Assembly (NCBI GenBank): GCA_024195265.1
Contig: JAJLRJ010000002.1
Span: 52,702,251-52,766,250 of the forward strand
Length of the DNA stretch: 64,000 nucleotides
Origin: Dendrophyllia cribrosa
Taxonomy: Eukaryota; Cnidaria; Anthozoa; Scleractinia; Dendrophylliidae
Reading direction: 5' to 3'
Shown: piece by piece, positions 34,480 through 45,249 of the stretch
Layout of the letters: the number at the start of each line of letters is the position of its first letter
Numbering within the stretch: the first letter of the stretch is position 1
Notes under the pieces: generated by a model
What the model was told of the DNA's origin: nothing
The model's database searches: none
Seen by the model: the letters and a program-made list of their open reading frames with translations, nothing else
Made by a program: the position numbers and the translations under genes

Positions 34480-35530
34480 CTAATTTATTCCATGAATTCA
34501 AATACTGTTCAAGAATATCCTTCATTCAAATCATAATCAGCTCTATGATTATACTGACCACAATATTCATTTAGTGAAAGGAGCTAAGTTCAGTAAATAA
34601 CTAAATAGTAATCGGATAGTATGATAACTGAGGCGCTAAGCTTCACGAACAGATTTTGATGCCATGTTTGGAAACTCAAACTTTTTCCTGAGGGTTTCAG
34701 TTGCTGTTTTTATTTCAAATGATTGATTTATTATGGCTGCGTTTTCCTAGAGAATCCGAAATAGGATTTGTGTTCTCGGATCATATGGATTCTTCATTAT
34801 CAAAAAACGAAAAATCAGAAAACGGATCATTTTTCGTAAAAAAACCGTTCGTATGCAAATGCACCTCTTTTTTACTCGCTTGTGTTTTTTCACTGCTTTA
34901 TGAAAAAAAAATTAAAATACATGCAATAAAATCTTACCTGAATTGTCCATGCATGATAAAAATTCAAGACTTTAATCAAAGGCTCCTTGCAAGCCAAGTC
35001 GTGAATATGAAACAACCATCGGACCTTTTCCTACCCTAAACAAGGTGGGTCCTCTTAGATTGTACATGTTATGACGACTTCCTTATGTTGCAGATCCACG
35101 TAAACACAACCGGACCGTAATGGCGGACTTGGTTTACTCTCATTTACTCCATGTATGATATTACCGAAGTGTAACATATCAACAATTTAATATTAAATTT
35201 AATATAAAGTTTACAATGAGCGAGTGACTTTTCTCCAGTAACCGCGATAAGTCGTATTCACGACTTTAAAACGGCAAGATCACAGAGGCAAGATCACAGC
35301 GGCAAGATCACAGCGACAAGACGTTAAGAGGAGCCGGATCTGTTGTAGACCTGCATCAGTAAAAAATACTTCAAATGACAAAATATATACAGCAAGACTG
35401 ATCCTAACGGCAAGAAGAAAACGATAAAAAAAAAAGATATATAAAATATAATTGCCCGATTGGAACGAGTAAAGTTCCACTAAAGACCGCTTATCAGATG
35501 TATTTTTTTTCATTCAATTTTTTTCATTCC
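34480..35530. other. Intergenic DNA, no gene
   Basis: A 112-codon frame at 34701-35039 lacks any recognisable motif. AAGATCACAG-type words repeat three times near 35277-35320. Otherwise featureless. Confidence 0.45.
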
Positions 35531-35532
35531 AT

Positions 35533-35560
35533 CCCCCCCCCCCCCCCCCCCCCCCCCCCC
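35533..35560 (+). repeat. Poly-C tract
   Basis: Twenty-eight C in a row. Confidence 0.9.
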
Positions 35561-35702
35561 AAATAAACGATTAGATCACGAGATCTAATAAATTTGATCT
35601 AAAGAATCTCATTGGAGTGTGGATTCAACGGATCCATGTTCCGTTTTGAAAGTAAAATAAGAAAAAAAATGTTTCTTTGGATTTAAGATTCCCCCCACCC
35701 CT

Positions 35703-35720
35703 CCCCCCCCCCCCCCCCCC
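35703..35720 (+). repeat. Poly-C followed by poly-A
   Basis: Eighteen C directly followed by an A-rich run to about 35742. Confidence 0.9.
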
Positions 35721-35759
35721 AAAAAAAAAAAAAGAAAAAAAAAGCAGGCTAACACACTA

Positions 35760-37460
35760 TTTTATGCCAATAAAATCATCAGTGAGACATATAAATCAGA
35801 CAGCGCTAGACGCCAGATAAAGGTTCTATTTTTAGTCAGTTTAACATATACTTTTCCATTTTGACTGTCTCTACCTAAAATGAAGCCTCTATAACGTCGT
35901 CAAAATTTAACGTCCAGAGATATCTTCCTTTGCAAATCGAGATTAAACGAAATTAGTCAAAACTTAAAGAAATATGCTAACATTATCTTGAGTAGTATAC
36001 TCCTACAAGAACGTTTTCTGATACATTTTAGTGCGACATGTAACCTTTTCCATGGAAACCATAGTTTGACAAGCATGACACCCAAATTTTGAATTTTCAA
36101 AATTATTTGACTGGCGCTTTTCTTGCATGATGGAAATCCAAGATGGCGAATCCAACATCTTTTATTTTCAAACCTCCATTGAAGATTTGTGTTTCAGACC
36201 AAAAAAAACAAGCCAAGAATGAATAAGGTTAAGGCATCGATAACTTCTCCTGAATCTTTGTAGCGCGAAAATCCAAACTCAAACCCCGAGAAAAACGGAA
36301 ATAGTCGGCATCTGCAGGTGTGAAAAATAACGAAAACAGTAATAGCAAACTGCTTTTAAGTTTTTTTAGATACTATCACCTGCATGTTCGAGACTAGAAA
36401 TATTTTATTTTCGGTATTTCATTATTTTGCCATGTCTCATCTTGTCGCTTGGCCATCAATAATAAGATAGCGCAACATGAATTTATGTGTGTCATTGACA
36501 ATGGTCCTGCAATGCAACCGAAATACCTTGTTGTTTCATTTTGAATTCTTGACTTTGTTCGTGATATTTTAAATTAGCAAGATGTTTGTCGGGATAATTT
36601 GCGTATTATTTTTCCTTCAATTGTCGGCGAGAAAAGGTTTCTTGCCGGATACTGAGCTGAAGTAGCATTTAATTTCATAAAATGACAATTTTTACATTAT
36701 ATATAGCAGCGAGATGTATGTGTTGTGGTTCAATTTTATCCTTTGTTCAAATTTTATTTTCTTTCGTTTAAAACTCATCATCATACATTACCATAGCCAA
36801 AAACAAATGGAGGAAAATAAAATATGAACCAGGGATAAAATTGAACCACAACATATGCATCGCTCCTTAACCTTTAACATTAAAAAATATTAAGTGTGTT
36901 TCCGTTACTTATTCTATCACAAACAACTCACGTGGGCCGTCTTTTAAATGAAAATACATTCATTCCAAACATAAGTTTCGTTTTCTGGTGCCAGTTTGGA
37001 TCATCGATAATCTACAATTTATTTTAAGGGGGAACTAGAGGAACGTCATTGTTTACTTTTCGTTTAATTTAGGTAGAGAAGGCACCGTGCCAAACAGGAA
37101 CGTTGAAAGACTGTGAAAGTTACCTGATGTTTAATGAAATATCAGCTGTCAAAAGCTGCAGCAAAATTGTTGAATGGCAATAATGCTAATGAGCCATACA
37201 TTCTTGGTAAACTTTTATGTTTTTATAACAGGGTTGTTCAAAGAGTTATGTTGATATATTAGGCTTTAATTTCTAGAGAAAGCCGAATTGTGCTTAATGC
37301 CCTCATTAGAAGTTGATATTCTTAAAGCTCCATTGAAGAAAAACTCGTAAAGGAAACGATAAGAAATTAGTAAAAGTTTCCTGTCGGCGTCGAATAACCA
37401 CAGGGAATCACTTAATGTTCCATGCTGTAAAGGAACCATCGATGGAAAGTATATATATTA
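35760..37460. repeat. Tandem duplication, copy 1
   Basis: Collinear with 37655-39470: AAATCATCA-x-TGAGA, CCAGATAAAGGTTCTATTTT, CATGGAAACCATAGTTTGAC, GCCGGATACT and CCACAGGGAATCACTTAATG occur in the same order at a shift of about 1.9-2.0 kb. The copies differ by many substitutions and indels, so the event is not recent. No ORF is conserved between them. Confidence 0.75.
36721..36853. repeat. 133-bp MITE with TATG target duplication
   Basis: Arms TGTTGTGGTTCAATTTTATC and complement; flanked by TATG on both sides. The equivalent site in the second tandem copy (about 38778-38790, GAAATGTATGCATTGC) lacks it, an empty-site proof of insertion. Related to the nested element at 13356-13495. Confidence 0.8.
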
Positions 37461-37654
37461 ATGTTGCGCTACGTTGTTATAGATGGCTTAAAGCGACAAG
37501 ATGAGACAAAAACGCAGGTGATAGTATCTTAAAAAAAATGATCAAAAAACATTTTGCTATTACTGCTTTTGTTATTTTTCACTCCTGCAGATGTCGACTA
37601 GCTATTTCCGATTTTCTCGGGTTGAGTTTGGGCTTTCGCCCTACAGATATACCT

Positions 37655-39470
37655 ATACCATAAAATCATCAATGAGATATATAAATCAGATGGCGCTGAC
37701 CGCCAGATAAAGGTTCTATTTTTAGTCCTTTTTATATACTTTTCCCTTTTGACTGTGTCGCTACCTAAAATGAAGCCTTAAAACAAATTCTATAACGTCA
37801 AAATTTAACGTCCTGAGATATCTTCCTTTGCAAATCGAGATTAATCAAAATTAGTCGATTTTTTATCATACGTAGTAAATTATTTCAAGAACGTTTTCTA
37901 ATACATTTTAGTGCGACATGTGACCTTTCCATGGAAACCATAGTTTGACAGGCATGTTTACCCAAATTTGAATTTTCAAAATCATTTGACTTGCGCTTTT
38001 CTAACATAATGGAAATCCAAGATGGCATGGCAACATCTTTTATTTCCCCCCCCCCCCCCATCGAAGATTTGTGTTTCAGACCAATAAAGGCCATGCATGT
38101 CTGAATAAGGTTAAGGCATCGATAACCTCTCTGAGTCTAATTGTAGGGCGAAATCCCAAACTCAAACCCGAGAAAAGCGGAAATAGCTAGTCGACATCTG
38201 CAGGAGTGAAAAATAACAAATTAAAAGCAGTAACAGCGAAATGTTTTTTGAGCATTTTTAAGATACTATCACCTGCGAGTTTTCGAGACTAGAAATATTT
38301 TATTTCCGGTATTTCATTAATTATTTTGTTTTATCTTGTCGCTTGAGGCCATCTATAATAACGTAGCGCAACGTAAATTTATGTACCTTTGGCAATGATC
38401 CAGCCTGCAATACAACCGAAATAAGACAATACGTTGACCTTGTTGTTTCATTTTCTTGACTTTGTTCGTATATTTTAAATTAGCAAGATGTTCATCGGGG
38501 TATAATTTCGTTTTTTTTTTTTCTTTCATTTGTCGGCAGGAAAAGTTTCCTGCTGGATACTGAGCTGAGGTAGCAATCATGAAATGACAATTTTTACAAG
38601 GACATGTATCCATTGCTCCCTTCAACATTAAAAATAATTCATGTGGTAATTACAGCAAGATGTTCGTCGGGGTAATTTCGTATTATATTTCCTTAATTTG
38701 TCGGCTGGAAAAGGGTTTTTTGCCGGATACTAAGCTGAGGTAGCAATCATAAAATGACAAGTTTTACATGATAGCAGCGAAATGTATGCATTGCTTCTTC
38801 AAATTCAAGTGGTTTCCGCTACTTATTCTATCACAAACAACTCACATGGGCCGTGGGCCATTCGTTCCAAATATAAGTTTCTTTTTCTTGTGTCAGTTTG
38901 GATAATCGATAGTCTAGACTTTATTTTAAGGTGGATCGGAAGAGAAGGACTTCATTGTTTACTTATCGTTTAATTAGCATACTTAAACGTAGAGAAGGCA
39001 CCGTGCTAAATACGAACGTTGAAAGAGCTTGTGGAAGTCTGAATAATCTGTGCATTTTTTTTAGCATTTTTTACCTTATTTTTAACGAAATATCAGCTAT
39101 CAAAGGATGCAGAAAAATTGTTGGATGACAAAAGCGCTAATGAGCCATACATTCTTGGTAAAGTTTTTATAACAAGATATCACAAAGAGTTATTTTTGTA
39201 TATTAGGCTTTAAATTTGTAGAGAAAGCTGTGTTTAATGCCTGTATTAGGAGTTGATATGTTTTTTTTTGGCTCCATCGAAGAAATCTCGTAAGGGAAAC
39301 GATAAGAATTATTTTCATCTTAAAAGCTTTAATCTGTGAAAAATATTTATTTCAGTAGTTTTAGGAGTACCCTTGAAATTAGTAAAAGTTTCCTCTCGTC
39401 GAATAACCACAGGGAATCACTTAATGTTCCATGCTGTGAAGCCGGAACCATCGAAGGAAAATATACAAAA
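37655..39470. repeat. Tandem duplication, copy 2
   Basis: See copy 1. Contains a 14-base poly-C at 38046-38059 and an internal duplicated piece (GCAAGATGTTC-TCGGGG-TA near 38485 and 38655). It ends directly before gene B's downstream flank. Confidence 0.75.
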
Positions 39471-39740
39471 AGGTAACAAACAAAATTTTAATTTTTGAAA
39501 ATGCTAAAACCTGCGTTTTCTTGAATATAATGTTTTATTTTTAAAATATGAAAGCTACATATATATATCCATATCGCAAGGGAAAGGAATGTCAAAATGT
39601 CAAAAACAATTTGTGTTTACTGTGTATTCGAATTCACTTCTGTGAAATCTGTAACGCTCAAGTTGACACGTTTTACTACTTTTCAGCAATCATGGTGTCC
39701 GCTAACCCCGGTGCTTCAAGAATTAAACACAGACACACAG

Positions 39741-40085
39741 TCAAAGAGTAAACAGTCCGTATTCCTTGATCAGCCAAATCTTGATTTCCTCGTCTAACCT
39801 ACAATAGTTATTCTCTGCTCCATTCAAGCCAGAACCAATCGCAGGGTTGCTGGAAGCAATCTCGCTGGCCTTCATGCAATTGTTTTGCGTCGCTGTTTTT
39901 ACGAAGAATTCGGGGAACAAAATTCGAGCAAAGTGACAAACCTTGGTGTAGCATTCAGCGTTTGGTTGTGAAACTGACGAATCGTCACTATCAAACTTCA
40001 GAAACCAGTTTGCAGATTCGTACTTGTAAAATATATTAGCTTTGGACGCTTTTTCTTCATTGTCTCTACTCAGTTGGCGTGCCAT
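39741..40085 (-). CDS. Gene B: small acidic protein, paralog of A and C
   Basis: Intronless ORF of 114 aa beginning MARQLSRDN. Same block order as gene A: FYKYESANW, acidic FDSDDSSVSQ, HFARILFPEFF, MKASE, NNYCRLDEEIKIWLIKEYGLF. It is closer to A than to C. The upstream in-frame codons (SNLSDG) match A and C but have no ATG, so either MARQ is the true start in all three or B lost an upstream start. Unrecognised family; no signal peptide. Confidence 0.62.
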   Translation of the reverse strand: MARQLSRDNEEKASKANIFYKYESANWFLKFDSDDSSVSQPNAECYTKVCHFARILFPEFFVKTATQNNCMKASEIASSNPAIGSGLNGAENNYCRLDEEIKIWLIKEYGLFTL

Positions 40086-40189
40086 TCCGTCAGAGAGATT
40101 TGAAATTATGCCTCAACTTGAAAAAAGCGACAGAAAGCAATTTCCTTATCTGCGAGCTCTGTTTTCAGCTTTGAGATCGACAGCAGCCG

Positions 40190-40540
40190 GTGGCTAGACT
40201 ATAAGCGAATGTTAAGTTATATAACTAACCTGAGCAAACTGTGGCACACGACGCCGCACGTGCATTTATCTTATGATTCCAAAAACCGAATATCCTTCAT
40301 TACAATCATAATTAGGTTGGTTATTATACTGACCACAATATTCCTTTTTGCACTGCAGAAACGATGGAAAATTTTAAATTTCAATATAAAGAGCTCATTT
40401 CAGTGAATAACTGTTAAGTAATAGGATTGTAATACAAAAAAACCTTTGAATGCAGAGGTCCACACGACGCAAAAATTAAACGTGCTGGTAGTTGCCGGAT
40501 CTTCCTTGTGAAAGATCTCGTGCCAGGCGTCACTTGAATG
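40190..40540. other. Upstream of gene B, no gene
   Basis: No TATA box as clear as for gene A. Resembles 34140-34280 in part (GTTAA-x-TTATGTAACTA, ACGCCGCACGTG), a short shared repeat also seen near 50930-50975. Confidence 0.45.
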
Positions 40541-40544
40541 TGAA

Positions 40545-41032
40545 AATACAAAACTGAATGCAAGGCTGGCACTACGGCAAAGGGCAGATTTATTAATGGC
40601 CAATATTTCGACTAATAGTATTAGTCTTCCTCAGGGCCAGGGCTGTACTGAAAGAAAATATTGTAACGGCTCCTAAAATTTGAAAATTACATGGTTAAAA
40701 ATGATTGGCTAGTACATGACATGTAATTCATAGAGGGAACACTTTGTCACCAGAAGGCATTAACCGAAGGAACGAACGCTGAAATCATTTTTATATCATA
40801 CACTATATATATCATATATTATTTTTATCTTATGTTTACAAGTGCGCTGTCTACATGTCATGTACTAGCCAATCATTTTTAACCATGTAATTTTCAAATT
40901 TTAGGAGCCGTTACAATATTTTCTTTCAGTACAGCCCTGGCCCTGAGGAAGACTAATACTATTAGTCGAAATATTGGCCATTAATAAATCTGCCCTTTGC
41001 CGTAGTGCCAGCCTTGCATTCAGTTTTGTATT
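40545..41032. repeat. Foldback element with hammerhead-like motif in each arm
   Basis: Arms of about 180 bases (40545-40725 and 40852-41032) are near-perfect inverted copies starting AATACAAAACTGAATGCAAG. Each arm carries CTGAGGAAGACTAATA followed by CTATTAGTCGAAATATT: a CUGA-N-GA box, a stem of seven paired bases, then GAAA, resembling the core of hammerhead ribozymes found in Penelope-like and other elements. Confidence 0.7.
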
Positions 41033-41048
41033 GTAATATAACTGAGGG

Positions 41049-41432
41049 TGCCCCGGTGGGGGAGGGGTGGGTCTCCCTATACTATACGGGGATGCTCCGC
41101 CCGAAAAGGGGTACCTTTTTTGAGGCTGGAGGTATATGAAAGGGTAGGGATTTTACGAGTCGAAGTATAGGAAAGGGTAGGGAAAACACGAGTTTAAGTA
41201 TAAAAAAGGGTAGGGAAAACTGCCATTAAAGTATTATAAAAAGGGCCTTTTAAAATATATCAAACAGACACACGAAGGGTTTTGAAAGGGGTACGATTGT
41301 CAATGAAAAGTATATGAAAGGGATACCTTTTCTGTCAAAAACGGTATATGAAAGGGTAAGGCGCCTTCAGGGCGGAGCATCCCCGTAGAAAACTTTGTTG
41401 AGTAGCCCCCTCCCTCCTCCCCCCTCCCCTCG
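41049..41432. repeat. GTATATGAAAGGGTAGGG-type element
   Basis: Ends are inverted (CGGGGATGCTCCGCCC and GGGCGGAGCATCCCCG) with G/C-rich flanks; the interior has repeated TATATGAAAGGG and AAAGGGTAGGGAAAAC words. Second copy at 29930-30290. Confidence 0.7.
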
Positions 41433-41790
41433 GGCTGAGGTGCTAAGGCGCTAAAGCTTTTCAAACAGATTTTGGTGCCATTTTTGACAATTCGAAGATT
41501 TTGTTCAAAACGGGTTTAAGAGCAGATCCGTGCAAGAATCAAACAAAATCGCAAATCTTCGGGAAAGCTGAAAAAATCAATTAAATTCGTTCCTCTTTTG
41601 GATATAAAAAGCCCGTCATAAGTATATGATTGTTATGTAGTTTTATCCTTGATATATCTATTTAATTCCGAGAAAAACGATGAAAGCCATTTTTACAATT
41701 TGGCGATCCCAAACACATGCAAATAGGCAAATAGGAGAATGGGGTTATAGTTTCTAGAGAAACTGTGGTGCTGCGTCGGTAGGGGTGGGA

Positions 41791-41815
41791 GGGGGGGGGG
41801 GGAGGGGGGGGGGGG
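41791..41815 (+). repeat. Poly-G tract
   Basis: Twenty-five bases, all G except one A at 41803. Confidence 0.9.
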
Positions 41816-41865
41816 TGAAACACGAGAATTTACTTTTTAGTCGGTAAGGTAAAAAATATTCAAGT

Positions 41866-41895
41866 AGGTTTAGGGTTAGGCTTAGGGTTAGGGTC
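41866..41895 (+). repeat. Short telomere-like TTAGGG run
   Basis: Four TTAGGG units, imperfectly spaced (TTTAGGGTTAGGC then TTAGGGTTAGGG). Too short for more than an interstitial telomeric trace. Confidence 0.6.
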
Positions 41896-41899
41896 AAAT

Positions 41900-43240
41900 A
41901 GGATTGAAATTAGTCATGATTCACTCGACTCGGGTATCAAAACCACTTCGCTATACAATTTCAAAGATACAATGTAGTCAGAAACCAGTCTTTACGTTTG
42001 TAAGCTAACGAATTTTAACGGGTGTGTACATGTTAAGCTAGCGCTGAATTTAACACGTAGGCTCACACAGTTTTGCGATAAGTATTTGATGTTTTCCACA
42101 TGTACAATGCCATGTTGAGAAATGGCAATCTACTCAGCTAGTAGTTAAGTGACTGTTGAATTCCGTTTGATTCTTGTATATTCACAGCTGATAAACCGTA
42201 GACACGGTTTTGTTTTAGTCTGGATATTTAGAGAACGGACCTCTGGAGCCAGGGAATATATTGAGTGCCTTTATTTTTTTTACTTAATATTTCTACTTTT
42301 AGCTGCTTTCAGCTTTCAGTTGAAAACTGTTGTGGTTGGGTACGTTTATTCCCAGGGTAATCAATTGTTCACTGACAATGGAATGGACGGTCTTCCTTTG
42401 CAACCCGAAGTGAAATTAATTATCAGTTAAGCTCTAAAATCCAGTTTAATTTTACAGTCATAGGCTTTCCCATTAAAAACATTATAACTCTCGGTATGGC
42501 AAACTTCACTGATGAATAAAATCCCTGCGAGAGATGACCTTTTTCCTATTTTCTCATTTCATATGCTTTAACAAGGCACATATATAGAAGGGGCCGAGCT
42601 GCGAGGTTAATGAAGGGGCCTCTTGTCGGCACAAACGAGACGACTGGTCGGAACCACTAGTTTAAACTAACCGATTTAAAAAGACTTCAGATCTTAAAGA
42701 AACATTTTTGCACAATTTTTTAAGTCGAATTGCAGCCTTTTAGCTAACATTACTGACAGTATATTTAATAGTCCAGCTAAGTTGAATTTCAAGTTGTTTA
42801 ACAGGTAGCTTTGTGAAAAGCCATTGTAGTTTACGTATTCCGTTTAATTCCAGTCTATATATGTTGCTGCATGCAGTGTCATTTAAATTGCCACTCATTA
42901 AGTACCGCTTAAAATATTTTTCATATTATTATATATAGACGGTTTCCAGAAATTTTCAGCCACCGGATAAATAGTGCTGTAAGTCACATACATTATAGAA
43001 CAGAAGCGGAAGTCTTGAGTAATGTTTATACACTATTTCCATTGCAATTCTAATGTAAAATGAATGATCAATGAAACTTTTACACCCAGTTTAAAAATAG
43101 CTGTGTTCAAACAAACATTGAACCAATGAGTTGTGTTTTACTATCATCTCCATTAGACAAGTGCGTGTAGATGTTCTCGTGATCAGGTGCTCAAATCGGC
43201 CATGATTTCCCTTTTCATTGTCTCCCTGGTGAAATTATTT
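41900..43240. other. Intergenic DNA, no gene supported
   Basis: A 93-codon plus-strand frame (42149-42430) has a hydrophobic middle but no motif, no promoter and no paralog; treated as chance. Confidence 0.45.
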
Positions 43241-43299
43241 TTAGGATCCTTGAAGATCTTTGAACAACGGATTTTGTGGATCTTGCATATTCTTGAAAT

Positions 43300-43333
43300 G
43301 CGCATTTGATCATATTCCAATGTTAAAATGCGC
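43300..43333. repeat. Palindromic LINE-tail motif, copy 1
   Basis: A 34-base sequence beginning GCGCATTTGATCATATTCC and ending AAAATGCGC, identical to 43697-43730 and related to 44073-44107. Each has complementary ends. Confidence 0.7.
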
Positions 43334-43361
43334 AATATAAGAAATCAACATTATTATAACC

Positions 43362-43730
43362 GCTGACCGGTTAGCTCAGTTGGTAGAGTGCTGGACTACC
43401 GTGCGGGAGGTCGCGGGTTCGAACATGTGTGCTCAACATCTGCCTCAGTTCAGATGATCTCGTCATTGGGCGGTGACGTTAAGCCGTTGGCCTTGTCTCC
43501 TACATTTGTTAGTTGTCCTTCCTGTAGGGGACGTTAAAGGTCCCACAGCACTCTCCGCAAAGAGTAGGGGACGTAGTCCCCGGTGTCTATGGTCTGGCTT
43601 TGTTTAAGTTACGGGGGCACCTGTTTCGCATTCCACATTAATTGTAAACTGCATTTATTTAGCAGTCTGGCAAAGTCCCCCGAACAGTGTCGTAACGCGC
43701 ATTTGATCATATTCCAATGTTAAAATGCGC
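43362..43730 (+). mobile_element. tRNA-derived SINE
   Basis: tRNA-like head: box A TTAGCTCAGTTGG at 43371-43383 and box B GGTTCGAAC at 43416-43424. The body (to about 43696) has no ORF. It ends with the 34-base palindromic motif at 43697-43730, which is also found just before the SINE and, diverged, at the end of the LINE remnant at 44073. A tail shared with a LINE is how many SINEs recruit LINE reverse transcriptase. Confidence 0.75.
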
Positions 43731-43744
43731 AATTTAAACAATCA

Positions 43745-43860
43745 ATATCTTGCAAAGATCCTGCAGGATCTTACAGGATCCTTTAAGTCCCTGCAAAGTC
43801 CCTGTAAGGATCCTTCAAGTCCCTGCAAAGATCGTTCAAGCCCCTGCATTGATATCTTCC
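43745..43860 (+). repeat. AAGTCCCTGCAAAGATCC minisatellite
   Basis: About five imperfect units of roughly 21 bases. Similar words precede copy 1 of the palindrome near 43245-43290. Confidence 0.65.
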
Positions 43861-43924
43861 TCTTGGTCAGTTCTATAATCATTTCGTATTTGACAAAGGT
43901 ACTTTAGTTTCAATTCGATGCAGT

Positions 43925-44115
43925 TTTGAGCCAGCAACATCACAATCCCTATTTTAAGCAGTCTTTAAAAACACATTTGTTTAGGGAGGCCTTTTATCAT
44001 TTTTAACCTTTTATCATTTTTAACTTAACCTGTTGTAAATTTTTAGATATTTTAATTTTTAACATATTGTAATGCGCAGGCGATCATATATCCATGCAGC
44101 CTGCGCAATATAAAT
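43925..44115 (+). pseudogene. LINE 3' end remnant (CR1/L2-like)
   Basis: The frame at 43949-44008 reads PYFKQSLKTHLFREAFYHF then stop, like the extreme C-terminus of CR1/L2-type ORF2 proteins. An AT-rich tail and a palindromic GCGCAGGCGATCATAT hairpin follow. Confidence 0.6.
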
Positions 44116-44470
44116 ACCTTTACATAGATGTTATCTTAAACAAAGCCCCCATTTCACAGTTGGTCAGGTCACGCGACATTTTCTTTTTTTTTACGACCAA
44201 AAAAGTTAAGGAAGTTGCATGAAGTTAAATGAAGCAAAATACAAAATTCAAGGGATTAAGCAGGCATATAAATCAAAGGGACTCTAAGAGTCATCTCGTG
44301 AATTATAACGAAACAACTTAAGGTTACTAACCTTGAATTTTAGTTTTTTTTCTTTCGGTGCTTCGTGCCTTTGCGAGCAGCAGGCAGCGATTTGAGTGAA
44401 TAAGCCTAAAATAAAGAAAAAAAAACCAAAATGATGATATTCACGAGATAAAAACAACTTAAAGATCAAT

Positions 44471-44846
44471 TAAAGGGGAAGTATCACGGGGATTTGGTGT
44501 CATTTTAAAAAGCAAAAAATGTTATCGTATGATCAGAAACCGAAAAATAAAGCTCCAATGGTGTGATAAATTATCACAAAATATATTAAAACTGTCGATT
44601 AGTGTCTCTGGTCATAGACGGACTGGGTCTCAATGAAATACAACTTGAAAAAAATTAGCCTAATATTTTTCAAGTTACTACATTTTCGTCTCCAAATGGG
44701 GTAGAACAGACCATAATCTGTCTCTCTTTCAAGAATTGGTTGATTTCACTCTCTTGGTGTTTTAGTATTATTTTGTAAATAAGTAAAGGTATTGTAAAAT
44801 GGCTTTGACTAAAAAACATCAAAATTCCCATGATACTTCCCCTTTA
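44471..44846. repeat. MITE with TTAAAGGGGAAGTATCA ends
   Basis: TAAAGGGGAAGTATCACGGG at the left, complement of CCCATGATACTTCCCCTTTAA at the right, 376 bases. End pattern similar to the 21916-22317 family (TTAAAGGGG). Confidence 0.75.
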
Positions 44847-44978
44847 AGCTACGTCATTTTAAATATGCGCAGAACTGAATGGCCAAATGCGTTAAATTTG
44901 GAGATCTTTCAGGACTGCCTGGTACATTGAATGTGACGTGAAGAATGTTATTTTTTAAAACTCGTATTTTCAAACACG

Positions 44979-45247
44979 TATGGTTCACCATTTAAAACAA
45001 GCACTAAACAGTGCTTAAAAACAGAACTATTATGAAGAATCGGCGATAAAAGTTAGGATAAAGTAACAAGATCAACAATATACTTATTTATCGACACGAT
45101 CGATAAATAAGCATATGGTTCACCATTCAAAACAAGCACTAAACAGACAGTGCTTAAAAACAGAGCTATTATGAAGAATCAGCGAAAAAATTTAGGATAA
45201 AGTAACAAGATCAACCACATGCTTATTTATCGACACGATCGATAAAT
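44979..45247. repeat. Two tandem 134-bp units with hairpin
   Basis: Units 44979-45113 and 45114-45247 differ at few places. Each ends in the hairpin TTTATCGACACGATCGATAAA. Confidence 0.8.
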
Positions 45248-45249
45248 CT

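Noticed and set aside
34701..35039. 112-codon ORF
   Set aside because: Low-complexity, no motif, flanked by repeats.
42149..42430. 93-codon ORF with hydrophobic centre
   Set aside because: No motif, paralog or promoter; length is within chance for this window.
43362..43432. Functional tRNA gene
   Set aside because: Followed by a SINE body and tail, and the T-arm/acceptor pairing is not complete.
44979..45247. CRISPR-like array
   Set aside because: Only two long units with no spacers, and the genome is eukaryotic.
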